Part shown: piece by piece, positions 10,642 through 21,975 of the stretch
Numbering within the stretch: the stretch's first letter is position 1
Layout of the letters: each line of letters starts with the position of its first letter
Assembly: GCA_905147135.1 (NCBI GenBank)
Contig: LR990045.1
Location: 13,678,173-13,742,172 of the forward strand
Source: Blastobasis lacticolella
Taxonomy: Eukaryota; Arthropoda; Insecta; Lepidoptera; Blastobasidae
Length of the DNA: 64,000 nucleotides
Direction: 5' to 3'
Position numbers and translations under genes: made by a program
Notes under the pieces: model-generated
Told to the model about the DNA's origin: nothing
Database searches by the model: none
The model's input: the letters and a program-made list of their open reading frames with translations, nothing else

Positions 10642-11583
10642 TTATTTATCCCCCAGTTTGAGTAGGCACTGGTCTGAGTTGATAAGTATGTGTTTGGAAT
10701 TTGCTTCTTTACGTAGAAAAATCTTCCCATTCGATATCCAACAGAACTCGTACTTGTTATCGGCAGCAAACTTTCTGGCTCGAAATAACAATTTTTTTGC
10801 AGATAATGGAAGGTGTTCTTCGATATATATACGTTGGCGATTACTAGAGATGTCAATACTTTCGGTGTTTAGCTTATTTTCTTTGTGAGATTTGTTGTAT
10901 TGCCTGACGGCATTTAGGAATGTGCTCTTCTTTGCAACCGATGAGAATTCTGTAACGATTATTTTATTGGCGCCCGGTTTGGCGGGGATGCGGTAGATGT
11001 CTCTCACATCGGCGGGATGGACACTCGTCTGTATAGTATTGGCTATGTTTGACACAATGCCTAGAAGATCATTTGGCTTTTCGTCCTTAGTAGATGGTAT
11101 ATTGCGGATTTCTAGCCTAGACGAGCGGGACTGGTTTTGTAGGTCATGGACTTGGTTTTCTAATTTACTTATTGTTTCCAAGTAGCCATTCCGCTCGCAT
11201 TCCATTTGCTTAACCTTATCTCTCATTTCTTCGAAACCTCTACTCATGAAGTTCATGGAGTTCTCAAATTCCCTGAGGTTCTGTTGTGTAAGCAAATGCT
11301 GCGATTTTAAGTCCGATATCTCACTAACCAATTTTGACAAAGTCGTATTTTGCTCACCTCTCCAAGTGGTAAGCATATCAAATAACTCATTTTTTAAGCT
11401 GGTAAAATCTTCATGCAGTTGGTCAGATGCAATGGGTGAGTTTTCCAAACGTTGCCTTTTTTTACGTAGTTTTGGAGAAGATAATTCGCCTTGTTCCAAT
11501 AGCGTATTAATATCTGGTTCCGACTGAGTACCACTAAGTGCCGCTTTAGTCGCAGCCGGTGGAGAGCGCGCAATTTGAGGCAT
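10642..11583 (-). CDS. LINE ORF1: coiled coil plus FP-like nucleic-acid-binding domain
   Basis: Open frame of 313 codons starting MPQIARSPPAATKAAL. The basic segment LRKKRQR is followed by a long heptad-like coiled coil (about residues 50-150). The C-terminal half contains RSSRLEIRNIPSTKDE, YNKSHKENKLNT, IYIEEHLPLSAKKLLFRARK and FCWISNGKIFLRKE. That order matches the FP-like domain shared between insect LINE ORF1 proteins and baculovirus FP proteins. The expected role is an RNA-binding chaperone that multimerises on the element RNA. It is intact. It is separated from ORF2 by 359 bp. Confidence 0.75.
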   Translation of the reverse strand: MPQIARSPPAATKAALSGTQSEPDINTLLEQGELSSPKLRKKRQRLENSPIASDQLHEDFTSLKNELFDMLTTWRGEQNTTLSKLVSEISDLKSQHLLTQQNLREFENSMNFMSRGFEEMRDKVKQMECERNGYLETISKLENQVHDLQNQSRSSRLEIRNIPSTKDEKPNDLLGIVSNIANTIQTSVHPADVRDIYRIPAKPGANKIIVTEFSSVAKKSTFLNAVRQYNKSHKENKLNTESIDISSNRQRIYIEEHLPLSAKKLLFRARKFAADNKYEFCWISNGKIFLRKEANSKHILINSDQCLLKLGDK

Positions 11584-11600
11584 AATTCAGTTAGCACGAC

Positions 11601-11737
11601 GGTTTATTATTGAGTGCCGACAGCTAGCGAGCTTGCTGTGACGTAAGTGGGTAGCGCCTGCGTTGTTTGTAGGTATAACTACACTAAGGCGCGGTCCGTA
11701 GCGTGTAGAATGTGTACGCTGTTTTCGCGCGCCGGAA
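11601..11737. other. Region at the 5' end of the LINE
   Basis: Probably part of the LINE 5' untranslated region and its junction with host DNA. The exact boundary was not seen. Confidence 0.3.
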
Positions 11738-11744
11738 ATGCGCT

Positions 11745-11820
11745 TCAACAGCGTTGCGGTGAGTGCACTCGGTTTGTGCGCTGAGGGTCCGCGGTTCGAG
11801 CCTCGCCTCGGGCACGTAAG
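11745..11820 (+). repeat. tRNA-like SINE head
   Basis: Contains a B-box-like GGTTCGAGCCT with an upstream GTGAGTGCACTCGG and downstream CTCGGGCAC. The order resembles a tRNA-derived SINE head. A functional tRNA cloverleaf could not be completed. Confidence 0.4.
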
Positions 11821-12369
11821 GCGCTCAATTTTTCATTCACTGTTTCACTTATTTGACACGAGATCTTCGGAAGTATATCTATTTCACTCTGTACACGCCC
11901 ACTGGGAGGAGTTTCGTCATTTAAGACCCACAAGAGTGATAAGGAATTGAAATTCACACTAAATAACCAATCACAAATAACACTGACAGAGATTTATTAC
12001 GGGTAAAAGAACACATCCGCTCACAGCACAGTCGCGGCGAGGAATCATGTCAATCAATCATCATTATGTTCATGAAAAGGACTCGGTGTTGAGTGCCACT
12101 GCCAATACATAGCCGATGTCACGCCCTGGAATCAGATGCATTCATGAGATCAGACAGAACAGCAGATTTTCGATCAGTGATTGGTGCGGGCCACCTTTAT
12201 GTTTGGCACACGTCGTCACCTCGTATATTTGGCCTGGCGCGACTTCTTTCGCGTGTTATCCTACCCCTACCCTACTCTCTTCTAATCCTACGCGAATGAA
12301 ATGTAATCTGAATACCTAAATATGTCAATATCAAATTCAAAATTCAAACTTTCCTGTTTAAATAAATAA
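11821..12369. other. No gene seen
   Basis: Probable SINE body followed by unassigned sequence. The open frames at 12093-12319 have no recognisable content. Confidence 0.3.
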
Positions 12370-12479
12370 ATAAATAAAAAGGTATTTATTTAACATTTAG
12401 CTCAGACAAACTTATAACACAAAAAGTAAAAACATAAAAAAGAAAAGAAATGACTGAATGAATGATTTATTATTATGAT

Positions 12480-12660
12480 TGTGTATGCATGGAACTATTT
12501 TCCCGCCAAACAAAATATTTTTTCTAATTTTTGTACTTTGTGGTTGTGTCTTGTAACCCAATAAATAGATAAATGTGAAAGAACTGAAATGAATTTCCCG
12601 CCGCTTGATGTCCACGACGCGTAGTATAGAGCTGACTCACTGCTCACGCAAAGTTGAGAA
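12480..12660 (-). repeat. Dispersed repeat, inverted copy 2
   Basis: Inverted match to 6140-6360, including TTTTCCCGCCAAACAAAATA and CCGCCGCTTGATG. It is preceded at 12360-12415 by a LINE-tail-like stretch that also occurs inverted near 1055-1105. Confidence 0.5.
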
Positions 12661-13245
12661 CATCATAGGAAATTTTAATGCGAAAGTCAAGATAAATCAA
12701 AATTTTAGTTAATTCCTAGTATGAATTCAATAGGACCGGGAATGGCAGTGCTCGCGAAATTAATAACTTTAAACGCAGTGGGTTTTAAAGAAATTAATTT
12801 TTTATTTTAAATGTTTTGTTTCACCGCAAGCCTGAAGCTTCCTACCTCGAACGACCAAGTTCTTCGTTCGTTCTTCTGATATAGAAATGATTATCGCAAT
12901 ATTGAAAATTGTACATTAAAGTCGTAACTTGAATGTATTCTATACATTCAAGTTATAACTTGAATGTGTTCTACCGCGGTGCTAGCTAGTCTGCTTCAGA
13001 TATTAGCCGCCTTTCTATATCTTGTTGACAAGTACACCAACGCTTCTTACTCCCATAGGTAGTAGCACAGAGGGTGGCTTATGTGGGCCGGTCGACGCGA
13101 GCGAGTGTAGGGGCCGGTACTACCTAGCGACTGTGCGTGCTGTAATCATGTTGCGCTAATGCGTTCACCTACATAGTGCGTAAGTATCGGTGTTCGGCTC
13201 CTCGTCCACGGCGCGTGCATTTCGTATGTGCTAGCCAGTCTACAT
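12661..13245. other. No gene seen
   Basis: Contains the short palindrome AACTTGAATGTATTC...ATACATTCAAGTT near 12928-12962. No coding signal. Confidence 0.3.
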
Positions 13246-13307
13246 GAGATTGGATAGTTAGCTACCTTCTTACCATTCATGCTTATGGTAGCTAACTTTC
13301 CAATCTC
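13246..13307. repeat. 21-bp-arm hairpin
   Basis: Arms 13246-13266 and 13287-13307 pair with one internal mismatch, separated by a 20-base loop. Origin unknown. Confidence 0.65.
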
Positions 13308-13929
13308 TTTGGTGAATGAGCTCGTTAAACCTACGCGTCACTAGTCCGCACCGCACGAGCCGTACGCGCCGCACGCATCGCATTGAACAAAATTGCTGAC
13401 GTTGCTGATGACATGGCCAACAATGCGGACAGGGTTGCCAACTGTGTAACATGGTTTGGTCTAATAAGTGACATCTCAAAATAACGCTTAGATGGTAACC
13501 CCGATTGCTCTTTCTATTTGCTCTAAAAAAAAATTAAGTCTTTGCTGATTGTCAATATTTATAATATGATCAGTTCATTAAAGTATCATTTAATTTCTTG
13601 TAATGGATATTGATGAAGACATGTTGTTTGTTGGCAGATGAAGAGGAACGTAAACCGAAATAACGCTAAGCATGGGTTCATGAAATGAAAACCGGCTAAG
13701 CGAACAAATAACTCTAACGGTTACCATAGTAAATAAAACTGCGCCGTCTACAGTGCCACAAACATGTCTGACCGGGTGACAGCGTCGCTGTTGTTAGCAA
13801 TGACATTACTTTTCAAAACGGCAACACTTAGTTCCGGTTTTGGCCACCGGGTCGAATAGGTTTGTCAACAATCTTGTCCAGCCGTCAGATATAACATTGT
13901 TAACGCGTACAAGAATTTGTATGGACAAT
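13308..13929. other. No gene seen
   Basis: No splice-bounded open frame and no recognised repeat. Confidence 0.3.
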
Positions 13930-14560
13930 AGTAACCATTCCCATAGCTATGTGTGTGTTGGATAGCTATTTTCAAGCTGAACAAAAGTAAGTATGGCGCT
14001 AGTTCCAAATTTTAGTTCGTTACGAGTTATGCTGTACTAAACATATCACAGTATACAGTATTTGTTCTGTTCTACCCGCATTTAATGGCCATGTGTAATG
14101 CATCGATGGATTGCTATTTTTCAGCTAAACAAAAGCGATTTTAGTGACTTGTCCCTTCGTTAATAAGACATATATAGTACAGCATAACTCGGAAGGGACT
14201 ACTATTTGGTATTAGACGCCAATGTGAATTTTAATTAACTCAAAAATAACTGTCCAAGACGTATTACACATAGATATTGGAGTTAAGCAGACAGAAAAGT
14301 TACTGTTGAAATGTTTAATACAATATAACTCGGAATGGGCTAATATTTGGAAGTAGGTGCCATAGTAGCTTTTGTTTAACTCGAAAATATCGATCCAGAA
14401 ATAGATTACCAGAACGGATAAAACAGAAGTAAAAGGTGACATGTACAGCATAAGTCGAAATGGACTAATATTGCAACGAAGCGCAATATTAACTTTTGTT
14501 CGGCAAGAAAATAGCTATCTAATGACTTATTAGCCATAGCTATTGGCAGTGGGTCTCAAG
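13930..14560. mobile_element. Foldback-like element of inverted degenerate repeats
   Basis: Units of roughly 140 bp occur in one orientation at about 13940-14160 (ATAGCTATTTTCAAGCTGAAC...ACGAGTTATGCTGTAC). They occur in the opposite orientation at about 14170-14560 (TACAGCATAACTCGG...CTTTTGTTCGGC...AAATAGCTAT). The outer ends CCATAGCTAT and ATAGCTATTGG face each other. No protein. Divergence between units suggests it is old. Confidence 0.5.
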
Positions 14561-14599
14561 TTTTGCGCCATTATATCAGTAATTATTGGGATTCATCGA

Positions 14600-14870
14600 T
14601 CAAATTAAGATCCCGCTGTCTGTCCCTATGAATGTATACATGCACGCTTAGATCTTTTAATCTACGCAACGGATTTTAATGCGTAGGGAGATATAGTGTT
14701 TAATAATTTTAAACCCTATATCTACCCCACACCTACACCTATCCTACACCTACTCTACCCCTACCTACCCTTCTTTTTCTTGCAAACAGCATTAAAATCC
14801 ATTACGTAGTTTAAAAGATCTATCCGTACATACATACATACATATATAGATACAGAGGCACTGACGGCAG
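14600..14870. repeat. Inverted-repeat element with CCTACACCTACC minisatellite
   Basis: CTACGCAACGGATTTTAATG near 14663 faces CATTAAAATCCATTACGTAG near 14790-14809. Between them is a run of CCTACACCTA-type repeats. The same combination (CCTACCC repeats next to TTAAAATCCGTTGCGTGGTT) occurs at 33797-33900. Confidence 0.5.
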
Positions 14871-16205
14871 GAATCGACTCATTACTCAGTTCCCCATCTA
14901 TGATCAATATTCATAAATAAAAAATATAATATATCAGAACTAAATCCACGGCATTATACCGCCGCGCAAGTTCAAAGTCACATCGTGCGCATGCATGTAA
15001 GACGGCCAAATCTAAAATAGCAGATGGAGTGCTTTCAATATGCTTGAACATACCAACTAATCTTAGCTGGTTAATTATTTAGCAATAAACAACATAATGT
15101 TTGTTATACTTACCGGTAAAAAGAGACACCTTCCTTTTTTTGCTTACTTTTTTATCCGAATTAGAGCACGTTTTCACTACGCAACACGGCTTTATTGTTT
15201 TGTGAATAAACGACCATTCACACACTTAGTCAAAACGTCACTGTGACGACATTGGAGCGCCATTGCAGTTTTAGCTCCAATAAGTAGTGCTTTAACCTTT
15301 GATCAAAGAACTGGTCCATACGCTAGTATATAGAAGTCTTTGGAATAGACCAATATTTTTTGATTACATTCGTATGTCAAAATCTAGTTTTATACTTTCC
15401 TAGATATTCTCAAGCCCTATTTGAGAAAACAACATACAATGTTTAGAAGGGCTGTAGTGCCAGAAAAAGACTGGTAGTTTGTTTAAGGTAAACATATATT
15501 ATTCATTGATACGTATTAACATATTTCCTACATTACTATTAGATACTATTAATTATTTACAGTCCGTTGCAAAAAAAAGGGCAATTAGGTCGACTTTTAT
15601 ATAATCCTTCGAAGGCCATTTACAATGGTAACGCGGGCAAAAGCTAAAATGTCATAAAACGATTTCAACGCGGGCGAGCTCGCGGGCTAAACATTATATT
15701 TGCCGTGTCATTCTATTGCTGAAATATAGGTATCTCGTACTACTGAGTACGTCTCAGCCTAAACTTCGAATTGTAATAGCATTATAAGAGTAGGTATAGT
15801 ATTCTGTACTATACCTACATAACATGACGTAAATTCGAAAATATCAAAACAAGGCGACTATGGAGTCGCCAACTAGATAAGTTACTAAATTTAATTATTA
15901 TTAATACTTAAGTGTGTAGCACTAAGAAATCAGGTGTTATGTTAATTAACACGTTTGATAAATTAAGTAATAAAATGTGTAATAATATTATGAAATAAAA
16001 ACGGACCTCTTTCCTGATACAGGCAGGTTTAGGTACCAACAATCGTGACTAAGCCGAGACTAATATCGAATTATCCGCGATGTCTCACACCACATAAACT
16101 TGTAATTGGAATGGAAATAATTCAATACAACGAGCTGAACGTTTATTTAACTTAAGGAATCTTAAAAACAGTAATTGAAATAGTAAATCAGGATTCAGAG
16201 CTAGA
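14871..16205. other. No gene seen; one 13-bp-arm hairpin
   Basis: AT-rich. The hairpin GTAGGTATAGTATTC...TACTATACCTAC lies at about 15792-15820. No coding signal was found. Confidence 0.3.
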
Positions 16206-16365
16206 CCCTACATTCACCGGACTCATGCAGTATGGATCCAAAATAATTTAACTTCTATGTTCTATTCCCATTTACGTTGTCTATACGAATGGTTTCAATA
16301 TCCGCGCTGCAGCTAGCCATATAGGTCCTCTTTTGGCGACGTTCAGCTTCAAACCACAGGAGGTC
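16206..16365 (-). mobile_element. RTE-type LINE RT fragment
   Basis: Colinear with 63493-63645 of the RTE element at the right edge. Both share CCGGACTC, GGATCC, TTTAA, CGAATGGT/CGGATGGT, ATCCGCGCTGCAGCT and TTCAAACCAC. Frames are broken. A LINE-tail repeat with GTGACCACTTTCCATCAGG follows at 16380-16450. Confidence 0.6.
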
Positions 16366-16379
16366 TGTATATAATACCA

Positions 16380-16450
16380 GTGTTGGTGACCACTTTCCAT
16401 CAGGTGGCCCACTTGCCTGTTTGTTAGCCGTATATAGAAAAGAAAATATA
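16380..16450 (+). repeat. LINE-tail repeat (GTGACCACTTTCCATCAGG family)
   Basis: Shares GGTGACCACTTTCCATCAGG and GGCCCACTTGCCTGTTTG with 48915-48960, and inverted with 21340-21400 and 26750-26815. It is the 3' tail of a CR1/jockey-type LINE or of a SINE that borrowed that tail. Confidence 0.6.
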
Positions 16451-17231
16451 CAAACGTCGACAGTGTGGCTTCTACATCACCCGGCACTTTATAGGTCATC
16501 AAATTAAGTATTATTGAAGCTACTCCATAGTTGCTCTGTTTTAGGAACAACAAACATTGGGCCAATTATTGGCAATGTTTCCAAGTCAACCTGACCTCAA
16601 TTTATTTTTCGTCAATATGATTATTACTTATGATATTACTTATTGTATGAAAATAGCAAGTAAAAATTTACCAGTTCCTAATTTATTTATCGCCATAGTA
16701 AAAAACATAAAAAATTTCGCCACGCTATCTCCAAATTTCGCCAGTATAGCGAAAAAATAATCCAATGTGGCAACCCTGTCAACGAGAATTTCTTTCTTAA
16801 AAAGAGAAGATTATAGTTTCGATGGCTCTATGGTCCAAAATCTTTGGTTTCGAGCAAAGCCTCCTTCATCTTACAAGCCATGCTGTAGTGCGGAACGGCA
16901 ACGTCGCTGTGAACTGATTATATCCTTCTCTATCAGACATGTCATATGCCATAGCCTCCTTAATCTTACAAGGCATGCCATGGACTTACTACCCAAAGGG
17001 ACTGCGCACTGCTTTGACTAAAACCGGGCAGAGCGAGAGTCACCATCGATAGTTCTTTGTCCCTTTCTAACAGTGTAAACACAATGTTATTGGCATAATC
17101 ACCGTCATTCTAAATTGACAAGTGTCATGTTTGGTGTTGCCATTATTGGAGAAATATATTTACCGTGAATTTGGTATTATTATGAGGTAATCCGTACAAT
17201 CCGAAAAGTAGTTGTCAAAATACCTTTTGAT

Positions 17232-17278
17232 ACGTTTGTCGGAGAAACGTTCAGTAGGAACATTTCTCCGACAAACGT
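17232..17278. repeat. 16-bp-arm perfect hairpin
   Basis: Arms 17232-17247 and 17263-17278 (ACGTTTGTCGGAGAAA and its complement) with a 15-base loop, lying inside the foldback element. Confidence 0.75.
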
Positions 17279-17334
17279 CGAGTCGACATAATTATTAACC
17301 TACGACTTTTTGTTCCACAAAACAGATAAAAGAG

Positions 17335-18060
17335 TTCGGTAACGATTTATCCTACAACACTACTTTCTAAAGAGAAGTGATAGTACTCGTCGATATCTAC
17401 AATTCGGGTGACAGCTGTCAAACTTAAATGTGTTATAACTCGTAACCTATTGGTTCTAGAACACTAGTTTCTAAAGAGATATGATGGTACTCGTCGAGAT
17501 CTACATTTCGTATGCCAGCTGTCAAATTTAAATCTTTTATTACTCGGAACCCATTGGTCCTGAAACACTAGTTTCTGTAGAGAAATGATAGTACTTGTCG
17601 AGATCTACATTTCGTATGACAGCTGTCAAACTTAAAACTGTCATCAGAAATGTAGATCTCGAAGAGTACTATCGTGTTGCTCTAGAAACTAGTGTTCTAA
17701 GACCAATCGTTTCCGAGTTACAACAGCTCTAAGTTTGACAGCTGTCATGCGAAATGTAGATAATAATAATAATAGTATTTATTTCCGTAAAAACCAGTTA
17801 CTAATACAGATAGTATACATCAGATCTCGACGAACACTATCATTTTTCTTTAGGAACGAGTGTTATAGCACCAATAGTTTAGGAGTTATTTGAGTTCAAA
17901 TTTTGACAGCTGTCATTCGAAATGTAGACCTCAACAAGTACTATCATTTCTCTACAGAAACTAGTGTTTTAGGACCAATGGGTTAACTTTGACAGCTGTC
18001 ATACGCAATGATGATCTCGAGGAATGCTATCATTTCACTCTGGGAACTAGTGTTCTAGGG
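17335..18060. repeat. Inverted tandem array around a GACAGCTGTC palindrome
   Basis: The unit carries GTACTCGTCGAGATCTACAT, TTTCGTATGACAGCTGTCAA and CATTGGTCCTGAAACACTAG. Units are direct at about 17335-17640 and inverted at about 17645-18060. A short TAATAATAAT stretch interrupts the inverted half near 17761. Confidence 0.65.
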
Positions 18061-18519
18061 TCATTAGTTTCGGTTTAGTAGGGTAAGCTTGGGCTGGACC
18101 CTGGTGAAAACATGACCTTCAGATTGCACCCGGTCCGGCTCTGCCTGGCCCTGAGATCGGTGTCCGCACCAAATAATAAAAGTAATTCGGAATTTGCATC
18201 AAAAATGGTGGCAACACTAGAAAGGGACACAGGTCTATCGATGGTGACTCTCGCTCTGCCCGGTTTTAGTCAATGCAGTGCGCAGTCCCTTTGGGTAGTA
18301 AGTCCATGTGAGGCATGCACAGAAGTTTGACAACGTCGCATTTTTTAATTTTAGTGAACCTGAAAATGACTGTAAAACTATCAGCGCGGTCGTCGTCGTT
18401 TAATGTTATTAGTTATTAAAGTGATTAGGTATATAAATAAGTATATAAATTTGTTGGATAATATGAAATTGAATAAATTCCTGTTCTATTTATCTATCTA
18501 CCTAGGTACTTGCAAATTG

Positions 18520-18770
18520 TACTATCCTAATATTATAAATGCGAAATATAATGTATGTTTGGTTCTGTACGTAATGGATGTTTGTTACTCCTTAACGCAA
18601 AAACTACTGAACGGATTTTATTGAAATTTGACAGTTATATGCATATAGCCCCGAATAGCACATACGCTATAATTTATCCTGATATTTAATGTGAACGGGT
18701 CCGGAACGCAAAAACCGAATTTTATGCGGATGCAGTCGCAGTCAAAAGCTATTATGAAATAAAATAATCG
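18520..18770 (+). repeat. Common lepidopteran dispersed repeat
   Basis: The stretch with CGCAAAAACTACTGAACGGA, then AATAGCACATACGCTATAAT and GCGGATGCAGTCGCAGTC, follows the layout of a non-autonomous repeat frequent in moth genomes (from memory). It sits in the insertion that splits the foldback element. Confidence 0.45.
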
Positions 18771-19334
18771 AAGCCTGCCAAAATACTGCCCAATTTATTC
18801 AATATTAGGCATTTTAAACTGTTTTATTTATGTACCTAAGTATACAAAAACTAACTACTTACTTCCTTATTGTACCTATCCACTTTTTCAACGCTTTCAT
18901 CATCGTGGATAATCAAAGATCGTGGTTGTGAAAAATTTTCACTATGCCAAAATATTTGCAGCACACAAAAGATCCTTCGATGGGACTCCAGAATGCTTGG
19001 GGAATAGCAGAAGTCTATTTGTTTAATATAATTACATATTGTGGAAAGCAAAACATCGGCACCGCTTCATTCAAATTTTTAAGGTTTGTTCAATCATAAT
19101 TTTACTTGCATTTTTCAAATGCAACAACGCGTTTGCATCTGTTGGAGAAAGATTACGATAATAAAACAGATTTTTTTATGAAATAGGTAAGTAAATAACG
19201 AACATCAAAATTTGACAAGAATTGTTTTATAAAAATGGTATTTATCCAATTTTAGCGCAATTATAATTATATTTACTTTTATTTACCTCCGAAGATGGTC
19301 CATACCATCGCGTTATTTTCAGTTTTATCAATAC

Positions 19335-19600
19335 GACCTCAGTGGTTCAGTGGTCAACATCCGGTCTGCCACGCAAGAGGTCCCGGGTTCGATTCGCGCC
19401 CGGGCAGAAATTGAAATGATGAATTTTAGTTTCTGTAACGGGTCTGGGTGTTCTATGTATAATAAGTATTTATTTAAAAGTATATAAGTAGTTTATCAGT
19501 TATCTGGGACCCATAACACAAGCTTTGCTTACTTTGGGGCTAGATGGCGCTGTGTGAATTTGTCCACGATTATTTATTATTATTATTAATATATTTTAAT
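19335..19600 (+). mobile_element. tRNA-derived SINE, family B, copy 1
   Basis: The head has an A-box-like GTGGTTCAGTGG and the B-box GGTTCGATTCG. It is followed by CAGAAATTGAAATGATGAAT, then ACACAAGCTTTGCTTACTTT and GCGCTGTGTGAATTTGTCC, and ends in a TTATTATTATTA tail. Other copies: 21716-21975, 23698-23918 (inverted), 55376-55625, and the tail at 55083-55140 (inverted). Confidence 0.75.
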
Positions 19601-19716
19601 TTATAATTATAAAATTCATAATTTTCCTGCACATGTAAACAATGTGTAAATCGGTTCACAGCGACGTTGCCGTTCCATACTACAGCATGGCTTGTAAGAT
19701 GAAGGAGGCTATGCAT

Positions 19717-21260
19717 ATGCACCATTAAAAAAGGAAACAAAATATAGAATATGACTCCAGCTGTGAGTAGGCTCTAAAGTGGAAAATTTTTGCGGCAAAT
19801 TCTATAGTTTAATATCCGAGTGACGTCACGGGCCGGCCCTCAGGGTTCCCAACCTAGCGGTTTCTTCCACAAAATTAGGGGTATGTGGGATTAGATATTT
19901 TAGATAATGTTCATATTGTAGGGGTATATTTAGTGGCTTAGGTATTTTATTTATATTTATTTTTTCATAAAATTATTAAGACAGATTAGAATATAGCATT
20001 AGACGCTGTCTAAAAAGTGAAGGGACTTAGGAAATTATAAGTTTAATTGACATCAACAAGTAAACAACCTGATTTAAAATAATGAAGACGTCCATCTTTT
20101 AGCTCCTATCTTGTTGTATACAGACGGTCTTCATTATTCAATCTTAAATATTTTTAAATTATTATATCATTATTTTTAATTTCGAGTTTTTAAATACGAC
20201 AACCGTTTGTTTTAGCTTTTGGTACTATGATCTATTCTGCCAGACATCACACAGCCAATTTAGAACACAAGAAATATCAGAATTTTATTGAAATTCTTAA
20301 AAAACTAATTATCGCTAGATTATTTAGTTATATTTAAATGTAATTGTATCGTTTAATTGATCGCTTGCGACACCAAAGTATCACTTACCAAAATTTATTT
20401 TCTATAAATTATGCACGAATAATTTAAATTAATATAGAATGTATGGATAGATGTTGAAAGATCCTTCACGCGGGTGGACATCACAGCTGTCGTCTAATAC
20501 GTTAATAGGCGTGTGCGTAGCGTAGCTGGGGTAAAACGGAGCAAAAACAGAAACATATACCTACGCATTTTACATATGCCGCGATACGTCAAAAGGCTAC
20601 GCGCATTATCTTAATTAAATACGGCGAAAGGCAAGAGCATTAGTGCTCATTACTGCGTTCGTTTGCGAAGCGTGTTTTGCAAATCATGTCGGGAAGGGAG
20701 TGAGCTCGCACTACTCATTATGTTATGTTACGCCTTTTACTGGGATGCAACTTTGTTCGGCATAGACATATACACAGTTATTTCTAATTTTATGTTTTCA
20801 GTGCTCATTAACTATTGGTGATTAATAAATTAAGGCAAAGCAAAGTAGTAGTAGCTCCTACTGGAGCGAATGTTGACTTTTGAATCACACATTTTGGACA
20901 GTGGAGCAGAAATGCTAAAACATACTTGTTTTGATATGTTTTGCTCCGCTATTGTTGTTGGAGTAAATGATGCACAAAATAGAGACGAATAATACAAAAA
21001 TTGAACTTGTCCGCTTCTACTTAGGGGCCGTCGATTTACAATGTGATGTCTTGAAATTTCCATTGAGAGGAAGGTGCACCTGAGACGTATGACACTTTAT
21101 TATATGCCAGTCGCAGTGGAAGCTCGTAAACCGTCTATAAATTTTAAACCAATCTCATTTTATAGCGCCATGATCATGATCAATAGGTTGGCAACATAGT
21201 ATAAGTACCTACACAATGAAGAAATACCTACTTTAACCAATATTATTTATTAGGTTTCTG
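19717..21260. other. No gene seen
   Basis: AT-rich with scattered short repeats. The open frame at 20830-21063 (minus) has no recognisable domain and no good splice frame. Confidence 0.3.
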
Positions 21261-21261
21261 A

Positions 21262-21565
21262 TGGTTAAATGAATGGTCTATATAAAAAAGTAGCCTTTCT
21301 TAGCGGCTTCCACCCGCGCGCTGTTAGGATTTTTTTATGACATTCGGTAGGCAAACAGGCAAGCAGGCCACCTGATGGGAAGTAGTCACCACTGCCTATA
21401 GACATTAGCAACACTAAGAGTATCGCCAAAGCGTTGCCCACCTCTATAACACTTTGATCTGGCAGCAAAAAGGCAAATGCCCCTTCACTGCCAAAGCCAC
21501 GGTGCCCCAAATCCCCGCCCCATGGAGCACTGGAGACCTTACTCACCGGCAGGAACATAATACTA
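21262..21565 (-). mobile_element. CR1/jockey-type LINE tail repeat
   Basis: Inverted match to 48755-48975. It shares GTGAGTAAGGTCTCCAGTGC, GGGATTTGGGG, CTGCCAGA, GAGGTGGGCAACGC and TTGCTAATGTCTATAGGCAG. Ends in an A-rich stretch at its 3' end near 21330. Confidence 0.6.
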
Positions 21566-21715
21566 TTTAAAAGAGTAATGTTTAGCTGCGGTATTATGTA
21601 AGGTGGAGGTACTTCCCCAGTCGGGCGGCTCCAATTCGAACGGGATAAACCGCTATGCGCTCTTTAAATATTTTTTAGGATATTTGCAAACAATCAACTT
21701 TCCCGCGGGCACTTT

Positions 21716-21975
21716 GACGACCTGAGTGGTTCAGTTGGTTAACATGCCGATCGCCACGCAGAGGTCCTGAATTCGATTTCCGGCCGAGCAGAAATTAAAA
21801 TGATAATTTTAGTTACGGGTCAGGGTGTAGTATGAATAATAAGTATGTATTAAAAAAGAATATAAGTAGTTTATCAGTTATCTAACTGTAACCCGTAACA
21901 CAAGCTTTGCTTACTTTGGGGATATATGGCGTTGTGTGAATTTGTCCAAGCATATTTATTTATTTATTTAACCTA
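21716..21975 (+). mobile_element. tRNA-derived SINE, family B, copy 2
   Basis: GACGACCTGAGTGGTTCAGT opens the tRNA-like head. The body and the ATTTATTTATTTATT tail match copy 1. The B box is degraded (ATTCGATTTCC). Confidence 0.7.

Larger units (their letters stand above)
7803..11600 (-). mobile_element. CR1/jockey-group LINE with endonuclease deletion
   Basis: Minus-strand non-LTR retrotransposon with ORF1 at 10642-11583, the start of ORF2 at 10282, an RT frame at 8262-10118, and a 3' untranslated part that holds an (AC)n tract (8084-8215). It ends in a GGCAAATAAA/(TTA)n tail at 7800-7835. The 5' end is uncertain, placed just above the ORF1 start. About 60 codons of the endonuclease are joined directly to the post-endonuclease linker, so the apurinic-type endonuclease domain is nearly absent. 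The copy is therefore a deletion derivative despite its long open RT frame. Confidence 0.75.
16858..19716. mobile_element. Large foldback element with inverted minisatellite core, interrupted
   Basis: 16975-17090 pairs with 18215-18320, and 16858-16921 pairs with 19655-19716, so the right arm is split by an insertion of about 1.3 kb (18326-19655). The core (17335-18060) has at least three direct units of about 127 bp around the palindrome GACAGCTGTC, followed by several inverted units. No transposase frame and no clear target duplication. Confidence 0.6.

Noticed and set aside
11745..11820. A functional tRNA gene
   Set aside because: A B-box-like motif is present, but acceptor and D arms do not fold convincingly. 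A SINE head is more likely.
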